Shown here one piece after another: positions 1 to 6,335 of a stretch of 40,920 nucleotides of DNA. This stretch comes from a virus: positions 1 through 40,920 of the IMG/VR virus record IMGVR_UViG_3300042888_001929. One strand, written 5' to 3'. Positions within the stretch are counted from its first letter, which is position 1. Every line of letters begins with the position of its first letter. The notes under the pieces were generated by a model. The model saw only the letters and a list, made by a program, of their open reading frames with translations. It made no database searches and was not told the DNA's origin. Made by a program: the position numbers and the translations under genes.

Positions 1-1
1 A

Positions 2-196
2 CAAGCATTTAGATGGTTTAGAGAGAAGTATGATTTATTTGGAGTTGTAGAAGGAAAAGGATATGACTACAAAAGATATTACGTTTATAGTATTAATGGT
101 AAATGGCATCCATCTCGACCTGGGTTAGATACATACGAAGAAGCAGAACTCGCTTGTTTAATTAAATTAATAGAAATAGTAAAAAATAATGAATAA
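2..196 (+). CDS. 3' end of a duplicated hypothetical phage gene (cut by window edge)
   Basis: The frame is open from position 2 to TAA at 194-196, and the start lies before the window. The visible 64 residues contain QAFRWFREKY and end in TYEEAELACLIKLIEIVKN, nearly the same as the end of the next gene, so the two are tandem paralogs. It overlaps the next ATG by 8 bp, which suggests translational coupling. The family is not recognised. Confidence 0.8.
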   Translation, partial: QAFRWFREKYDLFGVVEGKGYDYKRYYVYSINGKWHPSRPGLDTYEEAELACLIKLIEIVKNNE

Positions 197-563
197 AGAA
201 TTTGTACCTTACGAAGAGTCGTTAGCTTTAAAAGAATTAGGATTTGATGAACCTTGTTTAGCACATTGGTATAATGAAACACCAACAAACTCAGAAGGTC
301 AGTGTCTTGTTTATTATAAAAAACCTTGGGATAATCAAAAGATTATAAACGGAGTTATTAGAGACTATTATTTTGCACCAACCTACTCCCAAGCATTTAG
401 ATTTTTTAGAGAGAAGTATAACGCTCATATATACCCACAAAAGTTTACAGATAATACTTGGTATGTTAGTTGGGCAGATTGGGAAAGTCCTGTATTTGAA
501 ACCTACGAAGAAGCAGAACTTGCTTGTTTAATTAAATTAATAGAAATTGTAAAAAATAAATAA
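189..563 (+). CDS. Hypothetical protein, tandem paralog of the preceding gene
   Basis: A 124-residue, aromatic-rich soluble protein with no signal peptide or membrane segment. Its last third, from QAFRFFREKY to the end, closely matches the upstream partial gene, including the nucleotide sequence of the 3' end, which points to recent duplication. The ATG overlaps the upstream stop by 8 bp and the next gene starts 1 nt after its stop, so the three genes form one operon. No function can be assigned. Confidence 0.8.
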   Translation: MNKEFVPYEESLALKELGFDEPCLAHWYNETPTNSEGQCLVYYKKPWDNQKIINGVIRDYYFAPTYSQAFRFFREKYNAHIYPQKFTDNTWYVSWADWESPVFETYEEAELACLIKLIEIVKNK

Positions 564-564
564 T

Positions 565-972
565 ATGAAAAAAATATATCTAGATGATGTTAGAACACCT
601 GTGGACCCAAGTTGGGTGGTTGTTAGAAATTACGAGCAATTTGTAGATAAAATTAATGAAATTGGTTTAGAGAATATTGAATTGATTTCATTAGATCATG
701 ACTTGGGTGATAGTGCCATGGTAGAATGGTATAATAATGTTTATCACAATTATGAATTGAATTATGATAACATCACCGAAAAAACTGGAATGGATTGTAC
801 CAAATGGTTAGTGGAACAATGGATGGATGGTAAACCAGTTGTAGATGTTGTTATTCATTCCGCAAATGCTATTGGTAGTGGTAATATGATGGGTTATATT
901 AACAATTACAGACACATTAATAGATTACCACAAAATTGTGTTAGAGTTCAAATTGATCACACAGTTTACTAA
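565..972 (+). CDS. Cyclic-phosphate processing receiver-domain (cREC) protein
   Basis: A 135-residue stand-alone domain. It shows LDDVRTP at residues 6-12, SLDHDLG at 42-48 and HSANAIGSGNM near 98-108. I recognise this pattern as the cyclic-phosphate processing receiver family, receiver-like domains linked by context to repair of RNA ends with 2',3'-cyclic phosphates. The sequence shows the acidic LDD pair and the conserved H/N motif; the biochemical role is inferred from the family. It lies just before a 24-gene tRNA region, so repair of tRNAs cut by host anticodon nucleases is a reasonable hypothesis. It starts 1 nt after the upstream stop (operon). Confidence 0.75.
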   Translation: MKKIYLDDVRTPVDPSWVVVRNYEQFVDKINEIGLENIELISLDHDLGDSAMVEWYNNVYHNYELNYDNITEKTGMDCTKWLVEQWMDGKPVVDVVIHSANAIGSGNMMGYINNYRHINRLPQNCVRVQIDHTVY

Positions 973-983
973 ATAATCTTTTT

Positions 984-1014
984 TTTGGAATTGTAATTTT
1001 TATGTATATCTTTG
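984..1014 (+). promoter_or_regulatory. Bacteroidota-type promoter (TTTG-19-TATCTTTG)
   Basis: TTTG at 984-987, 19-nt spacer, TATCTTTG at 1007-1014. It lies 21 nt upstream of the 65-residue gene at 1036 and probably also serves the tRNA-Met behind it. Confidence 0.75.
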
Positions 1015-1035
1015 TAGTGTTAAAAAAATACGATT

Positions 1036-1233
1036 ATGAAAAACAACCCAACAATCAAAATACCTCAAAATGCGTCTGAAATGATGTTAACCACGAATGA
1101 TGACATTATTCAATCAATACCACCTGATGATGAGTTCTCAGAGTGGGATGTAACCTTAATGGATGGTTTAGAAAACGAACCACCGTACAACCTTACAGAT
1201 GATTGGGATAACATCAACGGAGATTTGGTGTAA
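1036..1233 (+). CDS. Small acidic hypothetical protein
   Basis: A 65-residue strongly acidic protein (many D and E, C-terminal DDWDNINGDLV) with no signal peptide or membrane segment. A clear host-type promoter lies immediately upstream and a tRNA-Met gene starts 16 nt after the stop, so gene and tRNA are probably co-transcribed. Small acidic early phage proteins are often host-takeover factors or DNA mimics, but nothing here proves that. Confidence 0.65.
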   Translation: MKNNPTIKIPQNASEMMLTTNDDIIQSIPPDDEFSEWDVTLMDGLENEPPYNLTDDWDNINGDLV

Positions 1234-1249
1234 TTCTAAACATCCTAAT

Positions 1250-1323
1250 GGACCCTTAGCTCAGATGGTCAGAGCGGCGCGCTCATAACGCGAAGGCCGC
1301 AGGTTCAAGTCCTGCAGGGTCCA
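1250..1323 (+). tRNA. tRNA-Met(CAT), elongator-like
   Basis: Acceptor GGACCCT/AGGGTCC, anticodon loop CTCATAA, T arm GCAGG-TTCAAGT-CCTGC, discriminator A followed by CA. The G1-C72 pair argues against an initiator. CAT could also be an Ile2 tRNA if lysidine-modified. Confidence 0.95.
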
Positions 1324-1346
1324 CAAACAAATAAAAATAAACTATT

Positions 1347-1514
1347 ATGCAACTAATATTTAACATTATCGTAACAATTTTATTTTTCTTACTTAGTATT
1401 ATGTGGGGGAAAAAAAGTCTTTTAGACGTTTCAGTTAAAACCTTACTATTTGGGTTATCTATTTACGGATTAATTTTAGTTATGTCGCATTTTGGTTATA
1501 TCATAAAACAATAA
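1347..1514 (+). CDS. Small two-helix membrane protein
   Basis: Encodes 55 residues: MQLIFNIIVTILFFLLSIMW, a KK-containing turn, then a second hydrophobic segment FGLSIYGLILVMS. It is predicted to be an inner-membrane hairpin. It lies 24 nt after tRNA-Met and 3 nt before a lipoprotein gene. The family is not recognised; a superinfection-exclusion or holin-like role is possible but unsupported. Confidence 0.6.
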   Translation: MQLIFNIIVTILFFLLSIMWGKKSLLDVSVKTLLFGLSIYGLILVMSHFGYIIKQ

Positions 1515-1517
1515 TTT

Positions 1518-1793
1518 ATGTACAGCGGAAAAATAATAAAACAATTTTCGGTAGGGTTATTAACAATAATAATATCAGGTTGCAACTTTGATATGAACAA
1601 AAAACCTGAACCAAATACGGTATCACAACCTGTTGAAATTAAACAACTTGGTACATCTACAGAACCATATGATAGATATTATCAAATTTACACTTTAGAA
1701 GGATGTGAATATATTGTGGTAGATTTTGGAAACAATAAATGGGGAACCCACAAGGGAAATTGTAAGAATCCAATTCACAATAAGACAAAATAA
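1518..1793 (+). CDS. Putative lipoprotein
   Basis: A 91-residue protein with a hydrophobic leader FSVGLLTIIISGC, lipobox ISGC and lipidated Cys at about residue 22. The mature part carries EGCEYIVVDF and a THKGNC pattern. The short spacing (3 nt on either side) places it in an operon with the membrane protein and methylglyoxal synthase genes. Phage lipoproteins on the envelope can block superinfection; that is family-level knowledge, not shown here. Confidence 0.65.
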   Translation: MYSGKIIKQFSVGLLTIIISGCNFDMNKKPEPNTVSQPVEIKQLGTSTEPYDRYYQIYTLEGCEYIVVDFGNNKWGTHKGNCKNPIHNKTK

Positions 1794-1796
1794 TTT

Positions 1797-2183
1797 ATGA
1801 AAATAGCGGTTATTGCACACGATGGAAAAAAGGCTGACATGGTTGCCTTTGTAATGAAAAGATTGGAATTCTTCAAAAGGGTTGATGTTATTGCAACGGG
1901 AACAACAGGAAAACATATTGAACACGCAGGATTAGATGTTCAATGTATGAAGTCAGGACCACTTGGTGGTGATGCCCAAATTGCGTCAATGATTGCCGAT
2001 GGTGAAATCTCAGGGGTTGTATTCTTTATTGACCCGTTGGAAGTTCATCCTCACCAAGTTGATGTAAACATGTTGTTAAGGATTTGTAATGTGTATAACA
2101 CACCTTTGGCAACAAACTACATGACCGCATCATATATTATTTCAGGTTTGGAAAAAAAGTTGAACCAGGAGTTGGCAAGTTAG
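1797..2183 (+). CDS. mgsA: Methylglyoxal synthase
   Basis: A 128-residue protein that matches bacterial methylglyoxal synthase over its full length: AHDGKK (H8, D9), ATGTTG at 33-38 (phosphate binding), GPLGGD at 54-59 with the catalytic Asp at 59, FIDPL near 78-81, and H86/D89 in the HPHQVDV segment. The enzyme converts dihydroxyacetone phosphate to methylglyoxal plus phosphate in the cytoplasm, bypassing lower glycolysis. It is slightly shorter than the E. coli enzyme at both ends, but all core motifs are present, so it is probably active. A metabolic gene of this kind is unusual in a phage. It lies 3 nt after the lipoprotein gene (same operon). Confidence 0.92.
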   Translation: MKIAVIAHDGKKADMVAFVMKRLEFFKRVDVIATGTTGKHIEHAGLDVQCMKSGPLGGDAQIASMIADGEISGVVFFIDPLEVHPHQVDVNMLLRICNVYNTPLATNYMTASYIISGLEKKLNQELAS

Positions 2184-2201
2184 AAAAAAGTATTATCTTT
2201 G
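2172..2201 (+). promoter_or_regulatory. Bacteroidota-type promoter
   Basis: TTG at 2172-2174 and TATCTTTG at 2194-2201, inside and after the end of the methylglyoxal synthase gene. It lies about 20 nt upstream of the ATG at 2222. Confidence 0.6.
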
Positions 2202-2221
2202 TATTACCAATTTTAATAACT

Positions 2222-2521
2222 ATGATAAACAATACAACAAAATTAGCAAAACTAACAAGTTTTTATGATACCACACTCAAAGCAACACCAAATCAACTAG
2301 TTGAAATATTAGGTGAAATGACCCATAAAGGATCTGGCGACGGAAAGGTGTCAATGGAATGGGTTAGAGAAATGGGTGAAGAAGAAATAATTACAATATA
2401 TGATTGGAAATATTATCGCAATATTGAGATGGATGAAGAAATTGAATGGCACATTGGAGGATATAATAAAGCCACTACCGAATTAGCAAAAGAAAAAATT
2501 TTAACACTTTTAAATAAATAA
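2222..2521 (+). CDS. Hypothetical protein
   Basis: A 99-residue soluble protein, probably helical at both ends (TTKLAKLTSFYDTTLKA and TTELAKEKILTLLNK), with a central WVREMGEEEIITIYDWKYY segment. It has its own host-type promoter and is followed 4 nt later by another small gene. The family is not recognised. Confidence 0.65.
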   Translation: MINNTTKLAKLTSFYDTTLKATPNQLVEILGEMTHKGSGDGKVSMEWVREMGEEEIITIYDWKYYRNIEMDEEIEWHIGGYNKATTELAKEKILTLLNK

Positions 2522-2525
2522 ACAT

Positions 2526-2783
2526 ATGCCAGAATTTGACACATACGTAGATGTTGATGTAGATGACTATATATCAGCATGTAGTAAACGAGAAATTGAT
2601 GAACTTATTGACGCATTAATTGAGGATGGACATATTAGTCCAAGCGCAGCAAAACTACCCAATCATCTTGGGTTTTTAGAAAGTCTTTTCTTTGAAAAAA
2701 TGGAAAAGTTAAAAGAAAAATATTATCGTCTTTCAAAAGAAGATGAAAGTATTTTGGAAGATTTATTTAAAAAATACTTATAA
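2526..2783 (+). CDS. Hypothetical protein, charged and helical
   Basis: An 85-residue protein with YISACSKREIDELIDALIED followed by a basic-acidic coiled C-terminus. It starts 4 nt after the upstream stop and is likely co-transcribed with 2222-2521. No function recognised. Confidence 0.65.
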   Translation: MPEFDTYVDVDVDDYISACSKREIDELIDALIEDGHISPSAAKLPNHLGFLESLFFEKMEKLKEKYYRLSKEDESILEDLFKKYL

Positions 2784-2809
2784 GAATTGACTTTTAGGGT
2801 TTTTGACTA

Positions 2810-2817
2810 TATTTATA
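2810..2817 (+). promoter_or_regulatory. TATTTATA late-type motif
   Basis: TATTTATA sits 8 nt upstream of the ATG of the mini-gene at 2826, in the same orientation as at the other late-type genes. Confidence 0.4.
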
Positions 2818-2825
2818 AAAACATT

Positions 2826-2915
2826 ATGAAAAATTTGAACACATTTAATAGAACAGAACCAACACCGGCAAACGACGGATTAGGTAATCTATGCTTATGT
2901 TCAGATCTTAAATAA
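2826..2915 (+). CDS. Possible 29-residue peptide gene
   Basis: The frame starts MKNLNTFNRTEPTPANDG and ends with LCLCSDLK. It is preceded by a TATTTATA motif and followed by a strong terminator, so it fills a complete mini transcription unit. The small size and lack of known homologues leave coding status uncertain; it could be an RNA leader. Confidence 0.35.
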   Translation: MKNLNTFNRTEPTPANDGLGNLCLCSDLK

Positions 2916-2940
2916 TGGAATAATAAAAAGCCAAATTTAA

Positions 2941-2972
2941 AAACCCTGAACATAAAAAGTTCGGGGTTTTTT
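2941..2972 (+). terminator. Rho-independent terminator
   Basis: Stem AACCCTGAAC/GTTCGGGGTT (2942-2951 with 2959-2968), loop ATAAAAA, followed by a T-run to 2972. Confidence 0.85.
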
Positions 2973-3000
2973 GTTTTATAAGGTTTTTTGATTATCTTTG
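2970..3000 (+). promoter_or_regulatory. Bacteroidota-type promoter for tRNA-Pro/Asn/Gly
   Basis: TTTG at 2970-2973 (overlapping the terminator T-run), 19-nt spacer, TATCTTTG at 2993-3000. It lies 28 nt upstream of tRNA-Pro. Confidence 0.75.
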
Positions 3001-3027
3001 TAGTGTTCTTTGAAATATGGAAAATAT

Positions 3028-3100
3028 AGAGTAGTTGACTAATTGGTAGGTCCCTTATTTTGGGGGTAAGTGCGTGCAAGTTCGAGTCTTGCCTACTCTA
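3028..3100 (+). tRNA. tRNA-Pro(TGG)
   Basis: Acceptor AGAGTAG/CTACTCT, anticodon stem CTTAT/GTAAG with loop TTTGGGG (G37), T arm GCAAG-TTCGAGT-CTTGC, discriminator A then CA. Confidence 0.92.
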
Positions 3101-3106
3101 CATAAT

Positions 3107-3181
3107 GTCTCTTTAGCTCAGTTGGTTTAGAGCAATTGTTTGTTAAACAATAGGTCACAGGTTCAAGTCCTGTAGGGGACG
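3107..3181 (+). tRNA. tRNA-Asn(GTT)
   Basis: Acceptor GTCTCTT/AGGGGAC, anticodon arm ATTGT-TTGTTAA-ACAAT, T arm ACAGG-TTCAAGT-CCTGT, discriminator G then CA. Confidence 0.95.
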
Positions 3182-3260
3182 CAAATGTGTCTCGGTCCGC
3201 TCTGACGAAAGTCAACGACGAGGTCTCGGTGGACATAACGCGTCTGATTCCACCCAAAAT
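3182..3260 (+). other. Inter-tRNA island
   Basis: 79 nt with no ORF. It holds a GACGAAAGTC hairpin and is richer in G+C than the neighbouring genes. The same GACGAAAGTC hairpin occurs in the leader of the tmRNA gene. No known RNA family recognised. Confidence 0.3.
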
Positions 3261-3332
3261 GCGAGTATAGTATAGTGGTTATTATGCCTTCCTTCCAAGT
3301 AGGATACGCCGTTTCGATTACGGCTACTCGCT
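3261..3332 (+). tRNA. tRNA-Gly(TCC)
   Basis: Acceptor GCGAGTA/TACTCGC, anticodon loop CTTCCAA, T arm GCCGT-TTCGATT-ACGGC, discriminator T as expected for Gly, then CT. Confidence 0.92.
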
Positions 3333-3360
3333 CTGAGTCGGTTTTTGTTCCTTTTCTTGG

Positions 3361-3368
3361 TATTTATT
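3361..3368 (+). promoter_or_regulatory. TATTTATT late-type motif
   Basis: It sits 14 nt upstream of the GIY-YIG endonuclease start at 3383, in the coding orientation. Confidence 0.4.
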
Positions 3369-3382
3369 GAGAAAAGGAATTT

Positions 3383-4063
3383 ATGCCAAGAAAACAACAC
3401 AAATATCATTACATTTATAAGACAACAAATATTATAAATGGAAAATTTTACATTGGGATGCACTCAACCAGTAATTTAGAAGACGGTTATATGGGTAGTG
3501 GTGAAAGAATAACAAGAAGTTTAAAAAAATATGGTAAAGAAAATTTTAAAATTGAGATTTTAGAAATGTTACCAAATAGAGATTTATTAAAAAAAAGAGA
3601 GAAAGAAATTGTAAACCAAACATTATTAGAAGATAAATTATGTATAAATTTAGTTTATGGTGGGGGTGGAGGTTTTATAAGTCCTGAAGGTGTTAAAAAA
3701 GGTAGAAAAACAACTGATAAAATATTACAAGAAAGATATGGTGATAATTTTTTAAGTGTGATTTTCAAAAATTATTATAAAACGGTGACACCTGAAAAAA
3801 GAAAAATACAACTTGAAAAAATAAAACAAAGTAAGATTGATTCTGGTTTTGATTTTGGTGGTACTTTTAGAGGAAAAACCCACAAAGATGAAACAAAAAA
3901 AATAATTGGTGAAAAAAATGCAATACATCAAAAAGGTGAAAAAAATTCACAATTTGGTACTTGTTGGATAACAAATGGAAAAGAAACTAAAAAAATTAAA
4001 AAAATTGACTTATATTTGTATCCTGAATGGGAATTAGGTAGAACTATAAAAAAGACGATATAA
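3383..4063 (+). CDS. GIY-YIG homing endonuclease
   Basis: A 226-residue protein. The N-terminus reads HYIYKTTNIINGKFYIGMHS, the GIY-YIG pattern (here YIY...FIG-like), followed by SLKKYGKENFKIEIL and an EKEIVNQ helix with the expected catalytic Glu. The C-terminal half has a NUMOD3-like GKTHKDETKK segment and a GEKNSQFGTCWITNG repeat seen in phage homing endonucleases. Such enzymes cut double-stranded DNA and spread by repair. It is free-standing between tRNA-Gly and a 297-nt non-coding island, so it is probably a mobile intruder in the tRNA array. Its last codons overlap a tRNA-like minihelix (4053-4106). Confidence 0.9.
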   Translation: MPRKQHKYHYIYKTTNIINGKFYIGMHSTSNLEDGYMGSGERITRSLKKYGKENFKIEILEMLPNRDLLKKREKEIVNQTLLEDKLCINLVYGGGGGFISPEGVKKGRKTTDKILQERYGDNFLSVIFKNYYKTVTPEKRKIQLEKIKQSKIDSGFDFGGTFRGKTHKDETKKIIGEKNAIHQKGEKNSQFGTCWITNGKETKKIKKIDLYLYPEWELGRTIKKTI

Positions 4064-4106
4064 AATAAATTGGAATAAAGTTGGTTCGAAACCGACTATC
4101 GTCTCA
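4053..4106 (+). ncRNA. Armless tRNA-like minihelix overlapping the endonuclease stop
   Basis: Perfect 7-bp acceptor-like stem AGACGAT (4053-4059)/ATCGTCT (4098-4104) plus a 5-bp T arm GTTGG-TTCGAAA-CCGAC. Between them lie only about 20 nt with AAATTGG resembling a D loop; an anticodon arm is absent. The 5' strand encodes the last codons of the endonuclease. It could be a decayed tRNA or a processing signal. Confidence 0.5.
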
Positions 4107-4401
4107 CTGAGTAAGAGATACTCATAAGATTTGACACCTTTGCTTTAAAATGGTGTAGTTGTCGCCCACCACGACTTTAGAGGAGGGGGTCATGGGAATA
4201 AAGGATACTGGCATGTTTCCTCCCAGTAATGCTGATTTATATTTTCATGTGGTAAGACACTAATGCGTTTGTTTTTAAGAAAACTAAACCGTTAAAATCT
4301 ACTTATCCGCAATCTCAGGATGGGGAGCCAACCAAGCTAAACTACGATACGGGTTAATACCTGTGGGTTAGGGGTGACGGTCAGGAAAGACTGACAATTT
4401 T
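4107..4401 (+). ncRNA. Structured non-coding island, function unknown
   Basis: 295 nt with no credible ORF. Visible hairpins include ACACC/GGTGT, GTCG-CCCACCA-CGAC, GGAGG/CCTCC across about 45 nt, and GTCAG/CTGAC near its 3' end followed by AATTTT. It lies between the homing endonuclease and tRNA-Asp. I looked for group I intron core motifs because of the endonuclease and did not find them. Confidence 0.4.
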
Positions 4402-4474
4402 GGTCTCATGGTTGAATGGTTACAATTCCACCCTGTCACGGTGCGAGATACGGGTTCGAATCCCGTTGAGACCG
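4402..4474 (+). tRNA. tRNA-Asp(GTC)
   Basis: Acceptor GGTCTCA/TGAGACC, anticodon loop CTGTCAC closed by CACC/GGTG, T arm ACGGG-TTCGAAT-CCCGT, discriminator G (expected for Asp) then CA. Confidence 0.93.
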
Positions 4475-4480
4475 CAAAAA

Positions 4481-4554
4481 GCCTCCTTAGCTCAGCTGGC
4501 TAGAGCAACTGATTTGTAATCAGTAGGTCGTTGGTTCGAATCCGACAGGAGGCT
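4481..4554 (+). tRNA. tRNA-Thr(TGT)
   Basis: Acceptor GCCTCCT/AGGAGGC, anticodon arm ACTGA-TTTGTAA-TCAGT, T arm GTTGG-TTCGAAT-CCGAC, discriminator T then CA. Confidence 0.95.
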
Positions 4555-4585
4555 CATTTTTAATTTTAAAATAAACAAAAATTGT

Positions 4586-4693
4586 ATGAAAAAACTAAAA
4601 GAAATTTCGGGAAAAGATGTGATAGTTATTCTTGTATTTATTGCGTGGGTTGTTGGAATGGTTTATATATTATCTAATACAAAAATCGTATAG
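4586..4693 (+). CDS. Small single-span membrane protein
   Basis: Encodes 35 residues: a basic N-terminus MKKLKEISGKD followed by one hydrophobic segment VIVILVFIAWVVGMVYIL. It lies between tRNA-Thr and tRNA-Ala. No family recognised; it is credible because of its clean membrane topology and A-rich start context. Confidence 0.5.
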   Translation: MKKLKEISGKDVIVILVFIAWVVGMVYILSNTKIV

Positions 4694-4701
4694 TAAACAA
4701 T

Positions 4702-4775
4702 GGGGATGTAGCTCAGTTGGCTAGAGCGCTTGATTTGCATTCAAGAAGTCGTGGGTTCGAGTCCCTCCTTCTCCA
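4702..4775 (+). tRNA. tRNA-Ala(TGC)
   Basis: Acceptor GGGGATG/CTTCTCC includes the G3-U70 wobble that is the alanine identity element. Anticodon arm CTTGA-TTTGCAT-TCAAG, T arm GTGGG-TTCGAGT-CCCTC, discriminator A then CA. Confidence 0.93.
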
Positions 4776-4793
4776 CAAATAAATAAATAAAAT

Positions 4794-5141
4794 ATGGCAC
4801 ATCCTAATATACACGCAAAAAGTTCCGCAAAAAAGTTTGGTGGGAAACCTGAAGACTACATTCATTTACACGAGTGGTTAGATGAAACCAAAAGTTGGAT
4901 GGGAGATTCTTTGCATAGAATGTTCAGACATCATAGTGAGGGTATTTTTGAAATGGAAAAAAAGTTTGGGACAGAATTCATTAATAGTGATGAAAAAATT
5001 GTTTACACTCGTTATGTTGGAGAACAACACGTAAAAGAAGATTGTAACAATTATTTACCATCGGCAAAAGAATGGATGAACAATATTTTAGAAAATAAAC
5101 GACCTCAATGGATGTTGAGGACACTTAAAATAGAAGATTGA
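4794..5141 (+). CDS. DUF6915-like phage protein
   Basis: A 115-residue protein starting MAHPNIHAKSSAKKFGGKPE, then DYIHLHEWLDETKSWMGDSLHR. This resembles a family of unknown function (DUF6915) found in phages and bacteria, with HA-SSAKK-GG and HEW-D-TK as hallmarks. Histidine-rich segments such as HRMFRHHSEG may bind a metal, but no catalytic role is known. It lies 18 nt after tRNA-Ala. Confidence 0.6.
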   Translation: MAHPNIHAKSSAKKFGGKPEDYIHLHEWLDETKSWMGDSLHRMFRHHSEGIFEMEKKFGTEFINSDEKIVYTRYVGEQHVKEDCNNYLPSAKEWMNNILENKRPQWMLRTLKIED

Positions 5142-5149
5142 TATTTATT
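5142..5149 (+). promoter_or_regulatory. TATTTATT late-type motif, 3 nt before ATG
   Basis: It follows the stop of 4794-5141 directly and ends 3 nt before the ATG at 5153. If it is a promoter, the mRNA would be leaderless. Confidence 0.45.
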
Positions 5150-5152
5150 GTT

Positions 5153-5872
5153 ATGATAGAAATTTTAACTTCAGAAGAAAAAAAATACTTAAACAGAACT
5201 TGTAACTATCTTGCGTCATTAGGTATGACAGAAGGTCTAATTGGTGTTGAAATGGATTCAGACCAATATGACTTATCACATGAAAATATTGATTGGAAAT
5301 ACATTCAACATTTTGATAATAACTATAGAGCAGAACTACCTGAAGGATTACTACCAATTCTTAAAAAAGTAATGAATCATGTTATTGATGAGGATTTATA
5401 TGATTATCCTGATATTGACTCAATGAGTTATCAAAGAATTGAGATTGAAATTGATTGTACCCGAAAAGAACTTACAGTAAGTCACAATTATTCATATTAT
5501 GGTAGAGGAGATGGTAGCTCAGTTGAATATGATTCTGATGAAGATAAAGAAAGATTTGATAAGTGGATGGAAGAAGACATGCAAGATGTTGAGGTCCCAA
5601 GTGATGGTATTTTAACTTTAAGTTACAATGGCGGTGGAGATTCTGGTTATATTGAAAGTTCATTTGACGAAGTCTTGGATGCGGTTCCTGCATCAATTGA
5701 AAATTGGTGTTATAGTCAACTTGAAAGTCATTTCGGTGGTTGGGAAATCAACGAAGGTTCTGACGGACGATTCATCTTTAATTTCAACAATTCAACCGTT
5801 GATTTAGACCATACTTACAACACAGAAGAAAGTGAATCAAATACTTTGTTTGAGGTTAACTTTTCAATATAA
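5153..5872 (+). CDS. Hypothetical acidic protein
   Basis: A 239-residue strongly acidic protein. I chose ATG 5153 over the upstream TTG at 5138 because the TTG overlaps the previous stop and a TATTTATT motif sits 3 nt before 5153. The middle contains GDGSSVEYDSDEDKE and the C-terminal part YSQLESHFGGWEINEGSDG. No membrane segments. I do not recognise a family with certainty. Confidence 0.7.
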   Translation: MIEILTSEEKKYLNRTCNYLASLGMTEGLIGVEMDSDQYDLSHENIDWKYIQHFDNNYRAELPEGLLPILKKVMNHVIDEDLYDYPDIDSMSYQRIEIEIDCTRKELTVSHNYSYYGRGDGSSVEYDSDEDKERFDKWMEEDMQDVEVPSDGILTLSYNGGGDSGYIESSFDEVLDAVPASIENWCYSQLESHFGGWEINEGSDGRFIFNFNNSTVDLDHTYNTEESESNTLFEVNFSI

Positions 5873-5904
5873 GTTGTAATCTTTAATTTTATTTCCTAAA
5901 TTTG
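5873..5904 (+). promoter_or_regulatory. Bacteroidota-type promoter for tRNA-Leu/Arg/Leu
   Basis: GTTG at 5873-5876, 20-nt spacer, TAAATTTG at 5897-5904, 22 nt upstream of tRNA-Leu(TAA). Confidence 0.65.
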
Positions 5905-5926
5905 TATTAAGAAAGAAACCAAAGTC

Positions 5927-6011
5927 GCCTGGGTGGTGTAACGGTAGCCACGCTAGACTTAAAATCTAGTGGACATAAACGTCCGTGCGGGTTCAAGTCC
6001 CGCCTCAGGTA
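5927..6011 (+). tRNA. tRNA-Leu(TAA)
   Basis: Acceptor GCCTGGG/CTCAGGT, anticodon arm CTAGA-CTTAAAA-TCTAG, long variable arm GGAC-ATAAAC-GTCC, T arm GCGGG-TTCAAGT-CCCGC, discriminator A then CA. Confidence 0.95.
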
Positions 6012-6018
6012 CAAATAT

Positions 6019-6092
6019 GGTCTCATAGCTCAGATGGATAGAGCAACGGTTTTCTAAACCGTAGGTCGTAGGTTCGAATCCTACTGGGACTA
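6019..6092 (+). tRNA. tRNA-Arg(TCT)
   Basis: Acceptor GGTCTCA/TGGGACT, anticodon arm ACGGT-TTTCTAA-ACCGT, T arm GTAGG-TTCGAAT-CCTAC, discriminator A then CA. Confidence 0.95.
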
Positions 6093-6096
6093 CAAA

Positions 6097-6190
6097 ATCA
6101 TTATCGTACCTTAGTGAGATACGACGCAATTTATACACTTAAACAACACGGGAGGGGCGTCTTTCCCGATGTGGCTGAAGCGATAATGAT
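6097..6190 (+). ncRNA. Structured RNA with closing helix and inner pseudoknot
   Basis: A perfect 10-bp helix ATCATTATCG (6097-6106)/CGATAATGAT (6181-6190) encloses 74 nt. Inside, GACGC (6123-6127) pairs with GCGTC (6157-6161), and CGGGA (6149-6153) with TCCCG (6164-6168). These two helices cross, giving an H-type pseudoknot. It lies between tRNA-Arg and tRNA-Leu. No known family recognised. Confidence 0.55.
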
Positions 6191-6194
6191 ATTT

Positions 6195-6275
6195 GCCCCG
6201 ATGGTGGAATGGTAGACACTCAAGTTTTAGGAACTTGTGTCGTAAGACGTGTCGGTTCGAGTCCGACTTGGGGTA
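6195..6275 (+). tRNA. tRNA-Leu(TAG), CCA encoded
   Basis: Acceptor GCCCCGA/TTGGGGT, anticodon arm CAAGT-TTTAGGA-ACTTG, long variable arm, T arm GTCGG-TTCGAGT-CCGAC, discriminator A. CCA follows at 6276-6278, unlike most tRNAs here. Confidence 0.95.
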
Positions 6276-6288
6276 CCAAAAAAAAATA

Positions 6289-6319
6289 TTTGACAAATAC
6301 GAAACTTTTCGTATTATTG
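6289..6319 (+). promoter_or_regulatory. Bacteroidota-like promoter
   Basis: TTTG at 6289-6292, 19-nt spacer, TATTATTG at 6312-6319 (one mismatch to TAnnTTTG). It lies upstream of the mini-ORF at 6336. Confidence 0.5.
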
Positions 6320-6335
6320 TAATAATTATAAAACA

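Noticed and set aside
4107-4401. Group I intron associated with the GIY-YIG endonuclease
   Set aside because: No P3-P7 core motifs were found and the flanks do not form a split tRNA or gene.
5138-5152. Upstream TTG start for the 5153-5872 gene
   Set aside because: The TTG overlaps the previous stop, and a TATTTATT motif ends 3 nt before ATG 5153, which is the better start.
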